A stretch of DNA of 64,000 nucleotides, from the NCBI RefSeq assembly GCF_030444335.1, contig NZ_CP128595.1:248001-312000 (forward strand), in the 5' to 3' direction. Source of the DNA: Polaribacter huanghezhanensis (GTDB lineage Bacteria; Bacteroidota; Bacteroidia; Flavobacteriales; Flavobacteriaceae). Of the stretch, positions 9,300 through 17,712 are shown in pieces (positions within the stretch are counted from its first letter, which is position 1; every line of letters begins with the position of its first letter). The notes beneath the pieces are model-generated. The model was not told where the DNA came from, made no database searches, and saw only the letters and a program-made list of their open reading frames with translations. Position numbers and translations under genes: made by a program.

Positions 9300-10648
9300 A
9301 CCAAACTCTTAACCTCCTCAAAATCCAATCCTCCATAATTACCAGAACTCATCAATAATAAAGCGGTATTTTCTAAATTTTGATTCAATAAAAACGTTTT
9401 AAATTCAGCTGGATTTGTATAAATAATCAAATCTTCTCGTTCAAAAGCGGCGGCTATTTGTTCTTTAGAAACGGTGTTTAACTTTTTAATTGCTATTGCA
9501 TCTGGCGAATAAAATACCACTGCTTTATCAGCAGTATCTAAAGCGCCTTTATATTCTGATAAAAATTTTGCGTTTAAACTAGAATAGGTATGCAATTCTA
9601 AACAAACCAACACTGTTCTTTCAGTGTATTGTTCTTTCACCGCTTTTGTTGTTGCAGCAACTTTACTCGGACTATGCGCAAAGTCTTTAAAAATAACGGT
9701 TGATGAGTTTTCTGCGATCTTTTCTAAACGTTTACTTGCTCCTTTAAAAGATGCAATTGCTTCATAAAAATCATCTTCATCAATTCCCATGTGTTGACAA
9801 ATCCATTTTGCACCTGCTAAGTTTTGCAAATTATGCTCTCCGAAAACCTCTAAAGGCAAATCTCCTTCTGGAGTATTTAAATAGGTAATTCCGTTTTTTA
9901 TAAAATAATCTGGAGTTTTATACGGATATTTTTTAATCGCTGATGTAGATGCCTCAACTAATTCTTTTACAATTTCATCTTCTTCATTGTAAACTAATAT
10001 TCCGCCATTTGTAATAGAATTTATAAAAATTTCAAACTGTTCTACATAGTTTTCAAACGTTGGAAACACATTAATATGATCCCACGCAATTCCGCTTAAC
10101 AAAGCAATATTTGGTTTGTATAAATGAAATTTTGGCCTCAAATCTATTGGTGAACTTAAATATTCATCGCCTTCTAATACCGTAAAATCATTTTCTTCCG
10201 TTAAATGAACCATGGTTTCAAATCCTTCTAACTGTGCGCCAACCATAAAATCAACTTCTTTTTCATGATAATGCATTACATGTAATATCATTGAGGTTAT
10301 CGTAGTTTTTCCATGTGAACCTCCAATAACTACTCTGGTTTTATCTTTAGATTGCTCAAACAAAAACTCTGGATAAGAATATATTTTTAGCCCTAATTCT
10401 TGGGCTTTTAACAATTCTGGATTGTCTTTTTTAGCATGCATTCCAAGAATTACCACATCTAAATTTAAATTGATTTTCTCTGGAAACCAACCAAATTCTT
10501 TTGGCAACAAACTATATTTTTCCAATCTAGATTTTGATGGTTCGTGAATGACATCATCACTCCCAGTAATTGCAAAGCCTTTTTTTGACAAAGCAATTGC
10601 AAGATTATGCATGGCGCTTCCACCAATTGAAATAAAATGTATGTTCAT
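9296..10648 (-). CDS. mpl: UDP-N-acetylmuramate:L-alanyl-gamma-D-glutamyl-meso-diaminopimelate ligase
   Basis: This Mur-ligase family enzyme of about 450 residues recycles murein by joining the tripeptide to UDP-MurNAc. It begins MNIHFISIGGSAMHNLA, as Mpl does, and carries the ATP-binding GGSHGKTT motif near residue 107 and the ALLSGIAWDHINVF region of the central domain. The ATG at 10648 is preferred to a TTG seven codons upstream because an AAAGGAAAA sequence sits just before it and it matches the family N-terminus. It is transcribed towards the peptide locus and shares four stop-codon bases with it. Confidence 0.92.
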   Translation of the reverse strand: MNIHFISIGGSAMHNLAIALSKKGFAITGSDDVIHEPSKSRLEKYSLLPKEFGWFPEKINLNLDVVILGMHAKKDNPELLKAQELGLKIYSYPEFLFEQSKDKTRVVIGGSHGKTTITSMILHVMHYHEKEVDFMVGAQLEGFETMVHLTEENDFTVLEGDEYLSSPIDLRPKFHLYKPNIALLSGIAWDHINVFPTFENYVEQFEIFINSITNGGILVYNEEDEIVKELVEASTSAIKKYPYKTPDYFIKNGITYLNTPEGDLPLEVFGEHNLQNLAGAKWICQHMGIDEDDFYEAIASFKGASKRLEKIAENSSTVIFKDFAHSPSKVAATTKAVKEQYTERTVLVCLELHTYSSLNAKFLSEYKGALDTADKAVVFYSPDAIAIKKLNTVSKEQIAAAFEREDLIIYTNPAEFKTFLLNQNLENTALLLMSSGNYGGLDFEEVKSLV

Positions 10649-10710
10649 TACGTTTTCCTTTAAAAGCAAAAATACAAAACAATAAAAAGAATAATTATAA
10701 AATCAATTAA

Positions 10711-10742
10711 TTGTTTAAGGTAGTTTAGTTAAGGTATCTTTG
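10711..10742 (+). promoter_or_regulatory. Bacteroidota-type promoter for the small outer-membrane protein
   Basis: TTG at 10711-10713 and TATCTTTG at 10735-10742, separated by 21 bases, fit the TTG/TAnnTTTG pattern. The gene starts 39 bases downstream. Confidence 0.65.
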
Positions 10743-10781
10743 CTATAAATAAATTTTAACATTAAAATTATTTAAGAAATT

Positions 10782-11249
10782 ATGAAAAAAACATTTTTTA
10801 GTATCGGCTTGGTATTTGCAGCATTTTTCACCATGAATGCACAAGAAGTTTCGGACAACGCAATCGGACTTCGATTTGGAGACAATAGTGGTTTAGGCGG
10901 GGAAATTTCTTATCAACATAAGTTGAGTGAAAACAACAGGTTAGAAATTGATTTGGGAATTCGTAATGGAAAAGACTCAGATTCTTTTAAAGCAACAGGA
11001 ATTTATCAATGGGTTTGGTCTTTAGAAAACAGATTTAACTGGTTCGCTGGAGTTGGTGGTGGAGTTGGAAGCATTAAATCTAGTGGAATTTCTGAAACTT
11101 TCTTTTTTGGAACTGGAGATATTGGAATTGAGTACAATTTTGAAGCACCTATTTTAATTTCTTTGGATTACAGACCAGAATTTGGTTTCACTACTGTTTA
11201 TAAAGGATTAAATTCTGACATAGCTTTAAGTATTCGTTATCAATTCTAA
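10782..11249 (+). CDS. Small outer-membrane beta-barrel protein
   Basis: The 155-residue protein has a clear signal peptide (MKKTFFSIGLVFAAFFTMNAQ) and then alternating amphipathic strands with Gly and aromatic residues (NRLEIDLGIRNG, WFAGVGGGVGSI, PILISLDYRPEFGF) ending in SIRYQF, a typical barrel C-terminus. It is probably an eight-stranded OmpX/OmpA-like barrel of unknown role. It has its own promoter and a strong bidirectional terminator behind it, so it is monocistronic. Confidence 0.75.
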   Translation: MKKTFFSIGLVFAAFFTMNAQEVSDNAIGLRFGDNSGLGGEISYQHKLSENNRLEIDLGIRNGKDSDSFKATGIYQWVWSLENRFNWFAGVGGGVGSIKSSGISETFFFGTGDIGIEYNFEAPILISLDYRPEFGFTTVYKGLNSDIALSIRYQF

Positions 11250-11266
11250 TCTTTCTTACAACACAT

Positions 11267-11304
11267 AAAAAAATCCTCTAAATTAATTTTTAGAGGATTT
11301 TTTA
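11267..11304. terminator. Bidirectional intrinsic terminator
   Basis: AAATCCTCTAAA at 11271-11282 is the inverse of TTTAGAGGATTT at 11289-11300, flanked by A on the left and T on the right. It separates the convergent barrel gene and the M28 peptidase gene and can serve both. Confidence 0.85.
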
Positions 11305-11325
11305 TTTATAGAAATATCGTTTTAC

Positions 11326-12330
11326 TTATTTCTTTTTTCTTCCCATTTCTGCATCAGTAAGTTGCACTCTTGTTGGTGTATCAGTTCCATCAATGATACT
11401 TTCTGTTCCTTTTGCAACTGCTTTAATCGTTTCTGTAATCACAGAAACATCTAGCGTTTCTGCTTCATCACTTGCTTGATGATAATCTTTATCTACATCA
11501 ATTGGTGTGGTAGAGAATGTATGCGACGGAATTCCTAAACGCGCCAAAGAAGCGTTGTCTGATCTAAAGAATAAATTTTGTTTTACATACGGATCTGGAT
11601 ACAAATGATACCCTGTTCCTTCTAAGTTTTTTTGAATAATTTTTCCAAAATCTGAACGATCAAATCCTGTTAACCAAGCTGTTTTTGGTCCAGTTGTAGG
11701 TGTTTTTCCCATCATTTCTAGATTGATTCCTGCTACAAATTTACTTGCATCAACATCTTTACCAAAATGTCTAGAACCTAACAACCCCATTTCTTCTCCA
11801 GTAAAAGCTATAAAAATAATTGTTCTTTCATTACTTCCTTTTTTCTTAAAATATTCGGCTAAAGTTAAAACTCCTGTTACGCCAGAAGCATCATCATTTG
11901 CTCCGTTGTAAATACTATCTAACTGACCTTCTTTTTTTCTAATTCCAAGATGATCGTAATGTCCAGAAATAACTACATATTCGTCTTTTCTACTTTTTCC
12001 TTCTAAAACCCCAATTATATTAAAAGCCGTAATTTCTTTTTTAGTTCTTCTGTTCGTAAATACAAACGTTTGTCTGTAATCTTTTAACGTATCGTAGGTT
12101 GTTAAGCCAATTCTTTTAAACTCTCCTTCAATATATTGAGCCGCTTTTTCAATACCTGGTGTTCCAGTGCCTCTTCCTTCCATTTCATCGGAAGCCAACG
12201 TGTATAAATGTTCTCTAACTGTTGTAGTATCAATACTATCTAAAGTAACTTCTTGATTGGCATTTTTCTTTTCTGTTTTGCAAGAATACATCAATACAAA
12301 AACGAAAAGTAGCATTATAATTTTTTTCAT
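11326..12330 (-). CDS. M28 family zinc peptidase lipoprotein
   Basis: The 334-residue protein begins with a lipoprotein signal (MKKIIMLLFVFVLMYSC), so it should be membrane-anchored outside the cytoplasm. The M28 fold is shown by SGHYDHLG, NGANDDASG and FTGEEMGLLGS, which supply the His, Asp and Glu zinc ligands and the catalytic Glu. A C-terminal HTFSTTPIDVDKDYHQASDE segment contributes the last ligand. Aminopeptidase activity on peptides is expected from the family. It is transcribed away from kdsA. Confidence 0.88.
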   Translation of the reverse strand: MKKIIMLLFVFVLMYSCKTEKKNANQEVTLDSIDTTTVREHLYTLASDEMEGRGTGTPGIEKAAQYIEGEFKRIGLTTYDTLKDYRQTFVFTNRRTKKEITAFNIIGVLEGKSRKDEYVVISGHYDHLGIRKKEGQLDSIYNGANDDASGVTGVLTLAEYFKKKGSNERTIIFIAFTGEEMGLLGSRHFGKDVDASKFVAGINLEMMGKTPTTGPKTAWLTGFDRSDFGKIIQKNLEGTGYHLYPDPYVKQNLFFRSDNASLARLGIPSHTFSTTPIDVDKDYHQASDEAETLDVSVITETIKAVAKGTESIIDGTDTPTRVQLTDAEMGRKKK

Positions 12331-12406
12331 GGTTCTAAATTTAAAGGCTAAAGATATGAATTCAAAAGCAATATTTATTTTGTATTTTTGCTAAAATTAT
12401 TTTTCG

Positions 12407-13225
12407 ATGGATATCACACTAATTCCCAATATTAAACACACCAATTCTAACAACTTTTTTTTACTTGCCGGACCTTGTTCTATTGAAGGTGAAGATATGG
12501 CAATGCGAATTGCAGAAAAAGTGTTGCAAGTAACTGACAAACTAGAAATTCCGTTTATTTTTAAAGGAAGTTTTAAAAAAGCAAACAGAAGCAGAGTGGA
12601 TAGTTTTACTGGAATTGGAGATGAAAAAGCATTGAAAATTTTACGCAAAGTTTCAGAAACATTTAACGTGCCAACCATTACAGATATTCATGAAGCATCA
12701 GACGCAGAAAGAGCTGCGCAATATGTTGATGTATTGCAAATTCCTGCTTTTTTAGTTCGTCAAACCGATTTGGTGGTTGCTGCGGCAAAAACAGGAAAAG
12801 TGGTCAACTTAAAAAAAGGACAATTTATGAGTCCGTCTGCAATGAAACACGCCGTTCAAAAAGTAATTGATTCTGGAAATTCGCAAGTAATGATTACCGA
12901 TAGAGGAACAATGTTTGGCTATCAAGACATGATTGTTGACTTTAGAGGAATTCCTGAAATGCGTAAATTTGCGCCAACAGTTTTAGATATAACTCATTCA
13001 CTACAACAACCAAATCAAGATTCTGGAGTTACTGGTGGAAGACCAGATATGATAGAAACGATTGCAAGAGCTGGCGTTGTGAATAATGTTGATGGACTAT
13101 TTTTAGAAACACATTTTGATCCTACAAATGCAAAAAGTGATGGTGCAAATATGTTGCATTTAGATCATTTAGAGAGTTTACTCAGCAATTTAGTTGCCAT
13201 CAGAAAAACGGTAAATAAATTATAA
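12407..13225 (+). CDS. kdsA: 3-deoxy-8-phosphooctulonate synthase
   Basis: The 272-residue enzyme condenses phosphoenolpyruvate with arabinose 5-phosphate to Kdo-8-phosphate, the first committed step to the lipopolysaccharide core sugar Kdo. The DAHP-synthase-type barrel is recognisable by FLLAGPCSIEGEDMAM, FKGSFKKANRSRVDSF, GKVVNLKKGQFMSP and ITDRGTMFGYQDMIVDFRGIP. A TATTTTTG element at 12383-12390 lies close upstream and may be its -7 box. No other Kdo genes are adjacent. Confidence 0.95.
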   Translation: MDITLIPNIKHTNSNNFFLLAGPCSIEGEDMAMRIAEKVLQVTDKLEIPFIFKGSFKKANRSRVDSFTGIGDEKALKILRKVSETFNVPTITDIHEASDAERAAQYVDVLQIPAFLVRQTDLVVAAAKTGKVVNLKKGQFMSPSAMKHAVQKVIDSGNSQVMITDRGTMFGYQDMIVDFRGIPEMRKFAPTVLDITHSLQQPNQDSGVTGGRPDMIETIARAGVVNNVDGLFLETHFDPTNAKSDGANMLHLDHLESLLSNLVAIRKTVNKL

Positions 13226-13417
13226 TAAAAGATAACATTGTAACTAAAATCTTTAAAACACAAAAAATCTGTTTATAAGGATGTCCAATTAATAACTAAT
13301 AGAAAAAGAACTTTCTATGAATAACTTCAAATGCAATAAAATAGAACGAAAAGGTTCTGCCTGATTTAATAGATATACTTCTACTAGTTTCATTTTTGTA
13401 TATTAGCTTTACAGGTT

Positions 13418-14002
13418 ATGGCTAAAAACAGGGATTTAATAAAGAACACAAATTTCAACTTTTCATTAAAAGGAAGACCTAGTATTTTTATTGGAATTTA
13501 TATTCTAATGGGTGCTTTATTAATAAAAACAACTATTGAAGGTTTTAGCACAGATGGGTCTCCGTTTGGATTCTTAACCGTCAATTTTTTAGAAGGATTT
13601 ATCGTCATTATTACGGTATTGGTTGTGTTATTTTCTATGCTCGCATTATTTTTTGGAAACAGAAAATTTCAACGAAAAATAGGCAATAAAATTTGGAATC
13701 GGAATTCAAAAAAATCAATGATTCTTTTAATTGGACTTCTTACATTGCTCTACTTTATTGAGTTTTACTTCTTAAGAATTGGAGAAGAGCAATTTTTAAT
13801 TCCTGCTTTTTTAATTGGATTTGGAGGTGTTTTAATGATTTTAAATTTTAGCAAATCAACAACTTTGTATTACTTATCAATGATTTCTGTTTCGCTAGGA
13901 ATTATTGCTTTGTACACAAACGGAATGAATTTTTACCTTTTAATGAGTCTTGGAGTTGCCCAGATTTTTTATGGATTCTTTACAAGAAAAGCAGTTCAAT
14001 AA
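13418..14002 (+). CDS. Hypothetical membrane protein
   Basis: The 194-residue protein is not recognised. It has about five to six hydrophobic segments (for example IFIGIYILMGALL, GFIVIITVLVVLFSMLALFF, MILLIGLLTLLYFIEFYFL, FLIPAFLIGFGGVLMIL) and ends with basic residues, so it should sit in the inner membrane. There is no catalytic motif. It stands alone between kdsA, 190 bases upstream, and a convergent small gene. Confidence 0.65.
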   Translation: MAKNRDLIKNTNFNFSLKGRPSIFIGIYILMGALLIKTTIEGFSTDGSPFGFLTVNFLEGFIVIITVLVVLFSMLALFFGNRKFQRKIGNKIWNRNSKKSMILLIGLLTLLYFIEFYFLRIGEEQFLIPAFLIGFGGVLMILNFSKSTTLYYLSMISVSLGIIALYTNGMNFYLLMSLGVAQIFYGFFTRKAVQ

Positions 14003-14026
14003 TTAAAAAAATCTACATCAAGATTT

Positions 14027-14248
14027 TTAATATTGATGTCTTATTTTTCTGACAATATCTTCCAAGCCATTTAGCTTTAATTCATACACCAAACCCAACA
14101 TCAATCCAAGTTTCCCTTTCGGAAAGCCTTTGTTATTATACCAAACCACATAATGTTCTGGTAAATCAATTAGAAAAGTGCCTTTGTATTTTCCGTACGG
14201 CATTTTCATTTTTGATACATCAATAAGAAATTGTTGATTTTGTTCCAT
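14027..14248 (-). CDS. DUF3820 family protein
   Basis: The 73-residue protein has the DUF3820 pattern MPYGKYKGTFLIDLPEHYVVWY followed by FPKGKLGLMLGLVYELKLNGL. Members are small, often nuclease-associated proteins of unknown function. It lies convergent to the membrane protein gene and upstream of a palindromic repeat. Confidence 0.8.
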   Translation of the reverse strand: MEQNQQFLIDVSKMKMPYGKYKGTFLIDLPEHYVVWYNNKGFPKGKLGLMLGLVYELKLNGLEDIVRKIRHQY

Positions 14249-14269
14249 TTAATTTTAAGAGTAAATAAA

Positions 14270-14294
14270 CCTTTCGACTGCGCTCAAGGAGACA
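14270..14294. repeat. Palindromic intergenic repeat, TCGACTGCGCTCGA family
   Basis: The segment CTTTCGACTGCGCTCAAGG followed by AGACA is a degenerate copy of the palindromic element that recurs in the trp operon and elsewhere in the window. It lies between the DUF3820 gene and the dehydrogenase gene. Confidence 0.8.
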
Positions 14295-14306
14295 GTTCTA
14301 ATAAAA

Positions 14307-15512
14307 CTATTCTTTTCCGTCAACGTAATCTTGCAAATACGAAAAACGCGCTGTCAAATTTCCGTTTTCTGTCATTTTTGCTCTAGCTAAAACTCCGTTT
14401 TCATCATCGTTATAAAAAGCCGGAATTACATTTTCTAAAAACAATTCTCCAAAACCTACACTTGCGTCTTTTGGTAATTCGCAGGGTAAATTATCAACAG
14501 CCATTACAACAATTGCATTTTCATCTTTATAATTAACTTCTGATGCTGTTTGTGGATTGTAACCATAAATTGGATCTGCAATCGTTGATGCTCTTACGGT
14601 TGATGCCACTGGTCCATCAATATCACAAGAAATATCTGCCACTAATTGGATATTAAAATCGTTAGATTTTGCATCTTCTCTGGTAAATAAATACGGAGCA
14701 CCATCTCCAAAAAAATGTCCAGCAATAAAATAATCTGTCACTTTTGCAAAACGCATAAAATTAGATTCGTAGTTTTCTGGATACTTATAAAAATCTATTC
14801 TACCTAAAACTTGATTGTCTTTACGTTTGTTGTAATCTAGTACATCAATTATACAATATACAGGTTCGTTAAAAACATCATTTAAATACGATTTAACAGA
14901 AACCTTTTTAATGTGCATGGCATCTAACATTTCTTTTGCTCCGTGAGCAACTTTTCCACTCCCAGTTAATAAGATTTTAAGATTTGGTAACTTAATTTTA
15001 TTCAGTTCATCAATCAAGTTTTTCTGATCAGCCAATGTTTCTGCTTTTGGTAAATGAAAGCTTTCATGTTTTAATCCGAAAGCTCTAAAACCATTATACG
15101 CACCAACAATTCCGGCATAACGCCCAAAACCAATTAAACGAGTTCCGTTTTCTTTAACAATGGTTTCGTGATCGTACAATTCGATATTTTTTTCTAAAAT
15201 TGCGACTAATAAATTTCTATTATATGGTTGCTTTTTTATCGTATGAGAAAAGAAAAAATATTTTTTATTCGGAATTAAAAATTCAATTGGAACTTCTTTT
15301 ACGCCTAACAATACATTACAGTCAGAAATATCTTTTACAACTTCAAATCCTGCTTTTACATAATCTTCATCAGAAAACACTCTAATATCAGAACTTTCTA
15401 CTTTTATGATTGCTTTTGGATATTTTTTTTGAAACTCTTGTAATTTTTCTGGTGAAAAAACCACTCTTCTATCTGGCGGATTTTTACGTTCTTTAATAAT
15501 TCCAAACTTCAT
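14307..15512 (-). CDS. AlaDH/PNT-type NAD-dependent oxidoreductase, saccharopine dehydrogenase-like
   Basis: The 401-residue protein begins MKFGIIKERKNPPDRRVVFSP, the N-terminal domain shared by alanine dehydrogenase, transhydrogenase alpha subunit and NAD-dependent lysine-forming saccharopine dehydrogenase. The GFGRYAGIVGAYNGFRAFG segment and the ILLTGSGKVAHGAKEML nucleotide-binding motif follow, then DISCDIDGPVASTVRAST. The combination resembles saccharopine dehydrogenase (L-lysine-forming) more than alanine dehydrogenase. The substrate is not proven. It lies alone on the minus strand. Confidence 0.75.
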   Translation of the reverse strand: MKFGIIKERKNPPDRRVVFSPEKLQEFQKKYPKAIIKVESSDIRVFSDEDYVKAGFEVVKDISDCNVLLGVKEVPIEFLIPNKKYFFFSHTIKKQPYNRNLLVAILEKNIELYDHETIVKENGTRLIGFGRYAGIVGAYNGFRAFGLKHESFHLPKAETLADQKNLIDELNKIKLPNLKILLTGSGKVAHGAKEMLDAMHIKKVSVKSYLNDVFNEPVYCIIDVLDYNKRKDNQVLGRIDFYKYPENYESNFMRFAKVTDYFIAGHFFGDGAPYLFTREDAKSNDFNIQLVADISCDIDGPVASTVRASTIADPIYGYNPQTASEVNYKDENAIVVMAVDNLPCELPKDASVGFGELFLENVIPAFYNDDENGVLARAKMTENGNLTARFSYLQDYVDGKE

Positions 15513-15592
15513 AATTCTAAGTGTACTAAATTTTGCTCGAAGATATCGATTTTATAAAGATGTACAAACGCTATTTTTAGCAATTTTATTAT

Positions 15593-15600
15593 TAAATTTG
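15593..15600 (+). promoter_or_regulatory. Possible -7 element for ssrA
   Basis: TAAATTTG matches TAnnTTTG and lies about 100 bases before the mature tmRNA. No clear TTG is seen at the right distance, so it is a candidate only. A perfect 7-bp hairpin (TCCCAAA/TTTGGGA, 15643-15661) lies in the resulting 5' leader. Confidence 0.4.
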
Positions 15601-15701
15601 CAGACTGTTCTTTGGAATAGAATTTGAAATAGATTGATGCGCTCCCAAATCAAGTTTGGGATTAATTCAATTACGTGAAATTAATTTTACTATTTCATTA
15701 A

Positions 15702-16095
15702 GGGGACGACTGGTTTTGACAGCGAGACGCGTTAGAATGTAAGCATACCGAGGAATGAAATCACCACTCGTTAAACTTATTTCAACCTTTTTAAACGGCG
15801 AAGATAACTACGCTTTAGCTGCTTAATCCGAATTACAGTAGGATTGGCCTCGGCACACTAGGTGTGTAAGCTTTATGTCCACGAAAAGCCTTGGTTTACG
15901 GCGTTTCACTTTTGGGCATCGTAAATGTAAACATAGAAATTTTGGCACTTCGACAAAATTTTGAAACTAAAGAAGATAAGCTTTTAGTGGATTGTTTTTA
16001 ATCAGCTAAGAGACGAAAATTAATTAAAAACTAAGTATGTAGAAAGCCTTTTGGCCGCTTGTTTGGACCCGAGTTCGATTCTCGGCGTCTCCACC
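15702..16095 (+). ncRNA. ssrA: Transfer-messenger RNA (tmRNA)
   Basis: The 5' end GGGGACG and the 3' end CGTCTCC form the tRNA-like acceptor stem, and GAGTTCGATTCTC just before it is the T-arm. The tag reading frame at 15797-15826 encodes GEDNYALAA and stops with TAA, matching the Bacteroidota tag type. It rescues stalled ribosomes together with SmpB. The final CCA is not fully encoded (the genome reads ACCT after the stem), so processing must complete it; the exact 3' end is uncertain by a few bases. Confidence 0.95.
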
Positions 16096-16098
16096 TCC

Positions 16099-16138
16099 GC
16101 CCTACGAAGTTCCAAGTTTACGAGGAACGAAGTAGGGC
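16099..16138. repeat. Inverted repeat directly behind ssrA
   Basis: GCCCTACGAAGTTCC at 16099-16113 faces GGAACGAAGTAGGGC at 16124-16138; the outer seven bases are perfectly complementary and the arms diverge in the middle. It begins six bases after the tmRNA and is followed by TTATTATTT, so it could double as the ssrA terminator, or be a mobile palindromic repeat. Confidence 0.65.
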
Positions 16139-16277
16139 TTATTATTTAAAAAAAATCCTTTTCAATATAATTATAGGCTTCGGCGGACACGTCCTTATTC
16201 TAATTACCTTCTTTATTTATGAACATGCACAATAAGAATTATTAATAATTCATTATTTTTATTATAAAATAAATGTT

Positions 16278-16526
16278 ATGATGATTTTACCTTACGCTGT
16301 TTACATTCTAAAATGTAATGATAACACTTATTATACTGGATTTTCTAGTGATATCATGAATCGATTAAAATCTCACCATTCTGGTGAAGTAAAATACACA
16401 AAGAGTAGATTACCTGTAGAATTGATTCATATAACCTATTATAAAGAAAAACAAAAAGCGTATGATTTTGAACGTTATTTAAAAACAGGGTCGGGAATTG
16501 CTTTCCGAAATAAACGTTTTTTGTAA
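16278..16526 (+). CDS. GIY-YIG nuclease family protein
   Basis: The 82-residue protein is a single GIY-YIG domain: YAVYILKCNDNTYYTGFSSDI gives the GIY...YIG-like pair, followed by an Arg-containing helix (NRLKSHHSGEVKYT) and the terminal Glu in FERYLKTGSG. These short UPF0213-like proteins are common in Bacteroidota and have no settled role. Two consecutive ATG codons are possible starts. Confidence 0.88.
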   Translation: MMILPYAVYILKCNDNTYYTGFSSDIMNRLKSHHSGEVKYTKSRLPVELIHITYYKEKQKAYDFERYLKTGSGIAFRNKRFL

Positions 16527-16573
16527 TTTAAACCCCTATTTCACGACCAACTATCGAATTTAAAAATTAAAGA

Positions 16574-17020
16574 ATGACTTGGAAAGATGTAATCAATTAC
16601 GCTACAAAAGGCAACCCAACACCAGACAGCATTGTTGTTAAAACAGATGCTGAATGGAAAGCGCAATTAACACCAGAACAATATCAAATTACACGTTTAA
16701 AAGGAACTGAACGCGCTTTTACAGGAGAACATTGTACTACGTACGAAACAGGAAAATACGTTTGTACTTGTTGTAATACCGAATTGTTTGATTCGAGTAT
16801 TAAATTTGACTCTAGCAGCGGTTGGCCAAGTTTTACAGAACCGATTAAAGAAAACGCTGTAAAATATCATAAAGACACCACACACGGAATGATTCGTGTT
16901 GAGATTTTATGCAATACTTGCGATGCACATTTAGGGCATATTTTTCCTGATGGACCAGCACCAAGCGGATTGCGTTTTTGTGTAAATTCGATTTCAATAC
17001 AATTAAAAAATGAAAAGTAA
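16574..17020 (+). CDS. msrB: Peptide-methionine (R)-S-oxide reductase MsrB
   Basis: The 148-residue enzyme reduces methionine-R-sulfoxide in proteins. Two CxxC pairs bind structural zinc (C64/C67 and C113/C116), and the catalytic Cys is C136 in LRFCVNS. SSSGWPSF and DAHLGHIFPDGP are family landmarks. Its end overlaps the msrA start by 11 bases, so the two stereospecific reductases are made together. Confidence 0.95.
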   Translation: MTWKDVINYATKGNPTPDSIVVKTDAEWKAQLTPEQYQITRLKGTERAFTGEHCTTYETGKYVCTCCNTELFDSSIKFDSSSGWPSFTEPIKENAVKYHKDTTHGMIRVEILCNTCDAHLGHIFPDGPAPSGLRFCVNSISIQLKNEK

Positions 17021-17546
17021 TTTACAAACTGCCATTCTTGGCGGCGGATGTTTTTGGTGTACAGAAGCCGTTTTTCAAGAAGTTAAAGGCGTAGAAAAAG
17101 TAGTTTCTGGTTATTCTGGCGGAACAGTTCCTGGGAAACCAACGTATAGAGAAATTTGCTCTGGATTAACGGGTCATGCAGAAGTGATTCAAATTACTTT
17201 TGATGCAGCCATTATTTCTTTTGAGGATATTCTCATCATTTTTATGACAACTCACAATCCGACAACTTTAAATCAACAAGGAGCAGACAGAGGAACACAA
17301 TATCGCTCTGTCATTTTTTTTCAAAATAAGACTCAAAAAGAAATTTCAGAAAAAGTACTTCATCAATTAGCTGAAATTTACGAAGATAAAATAGTAACTG
17401 AAATTAGTCCGCTTACTATTTTTTATGAAGCAGAAATGGAACATCAAAATTATTATAGAGAAAATACAGAACAAGGATATTGTAGTTATGTAATTACACC
17501 AAAACTGAATACACTCAGAAAATTACATGCTGATAAATTGAAGTAA
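17010..17546 (+). CDS. msrA: Peptide-methionine (S)-S-oxide reductase MsrA
   Basis: The 178-residue enzyme reduces methionine-S-sulfoxide. The active-site motif GGGCFWCTEAVF holds the catalytic C14. GYSGGTVPGKPTYREICSG and GHAEVIQI follow as in the family, and QNYYRENTEQGYC lies near the end. It overlaps msrB by 11 bases and is followed by an intrinsic terminator at 17614. Confidence 0.95.
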   Translation: MKSNLQTAILGGGCFWCTEAVFQEVKGVEKVVSGYSGGTVPGKPTYREICSGLTGHAEVIQITFDAAIISFEDILIIFMTTHNPTTLNQQGADRGTQYRSVIFFQNKTQKEISEKVLHQLAEIYEDKIVTEISPLTIFYEAEMEHQNYYRENTEQGYCSYVITPKLNTLRKLHADKLK

Positions 17547-17613
17547 AATCATAAATTTTTGTTAAAGTAAATATCTGACAGTAAGTTTTTTACAAAAACA
17601 GGGTCTAAGTATG

Positions 17614-17640
17614 TGATAAGAGTTTCTTATCATTCTTTTT
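17614..17640 (+). terminator. Intrinsic terminator of msrBA
   Basis: TGATAAGA at 17614-17621 pairs with TCTTATCA at 17625-17632 and is followed by TTCTTTTT. Confidence 0.75.
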
Positions 17641-17652
17641 CATAGCAATTTT

Positions 17653-17687
17653 CCCGCTTCGTTTTTATTAATGAGGCGGGTTTTTTT
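17653..17687 (+). terminator. Second intrinsic terminator behind msrBA
   Basis: CCCGCTTC at 17653-17660 pairs with GAGGCGGG at 17673-17680, followed by seven T. The ATG at 17671 that could open the next gene lies in the 3' arm, which argues against that start. Confidence 0.8.
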
Positions 17688-17712
17688 ATATCTTGCGTTA
17701 AAAGTATTCTTC

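Noticed and set aside
13226-13417. A riboswitch or RNA gene between kdsA and the membrane protein gene
   Set aside because: The gap is AT-rich with only a weak AGAAA/TTTCT pairing and no known aptamer features or terminator.
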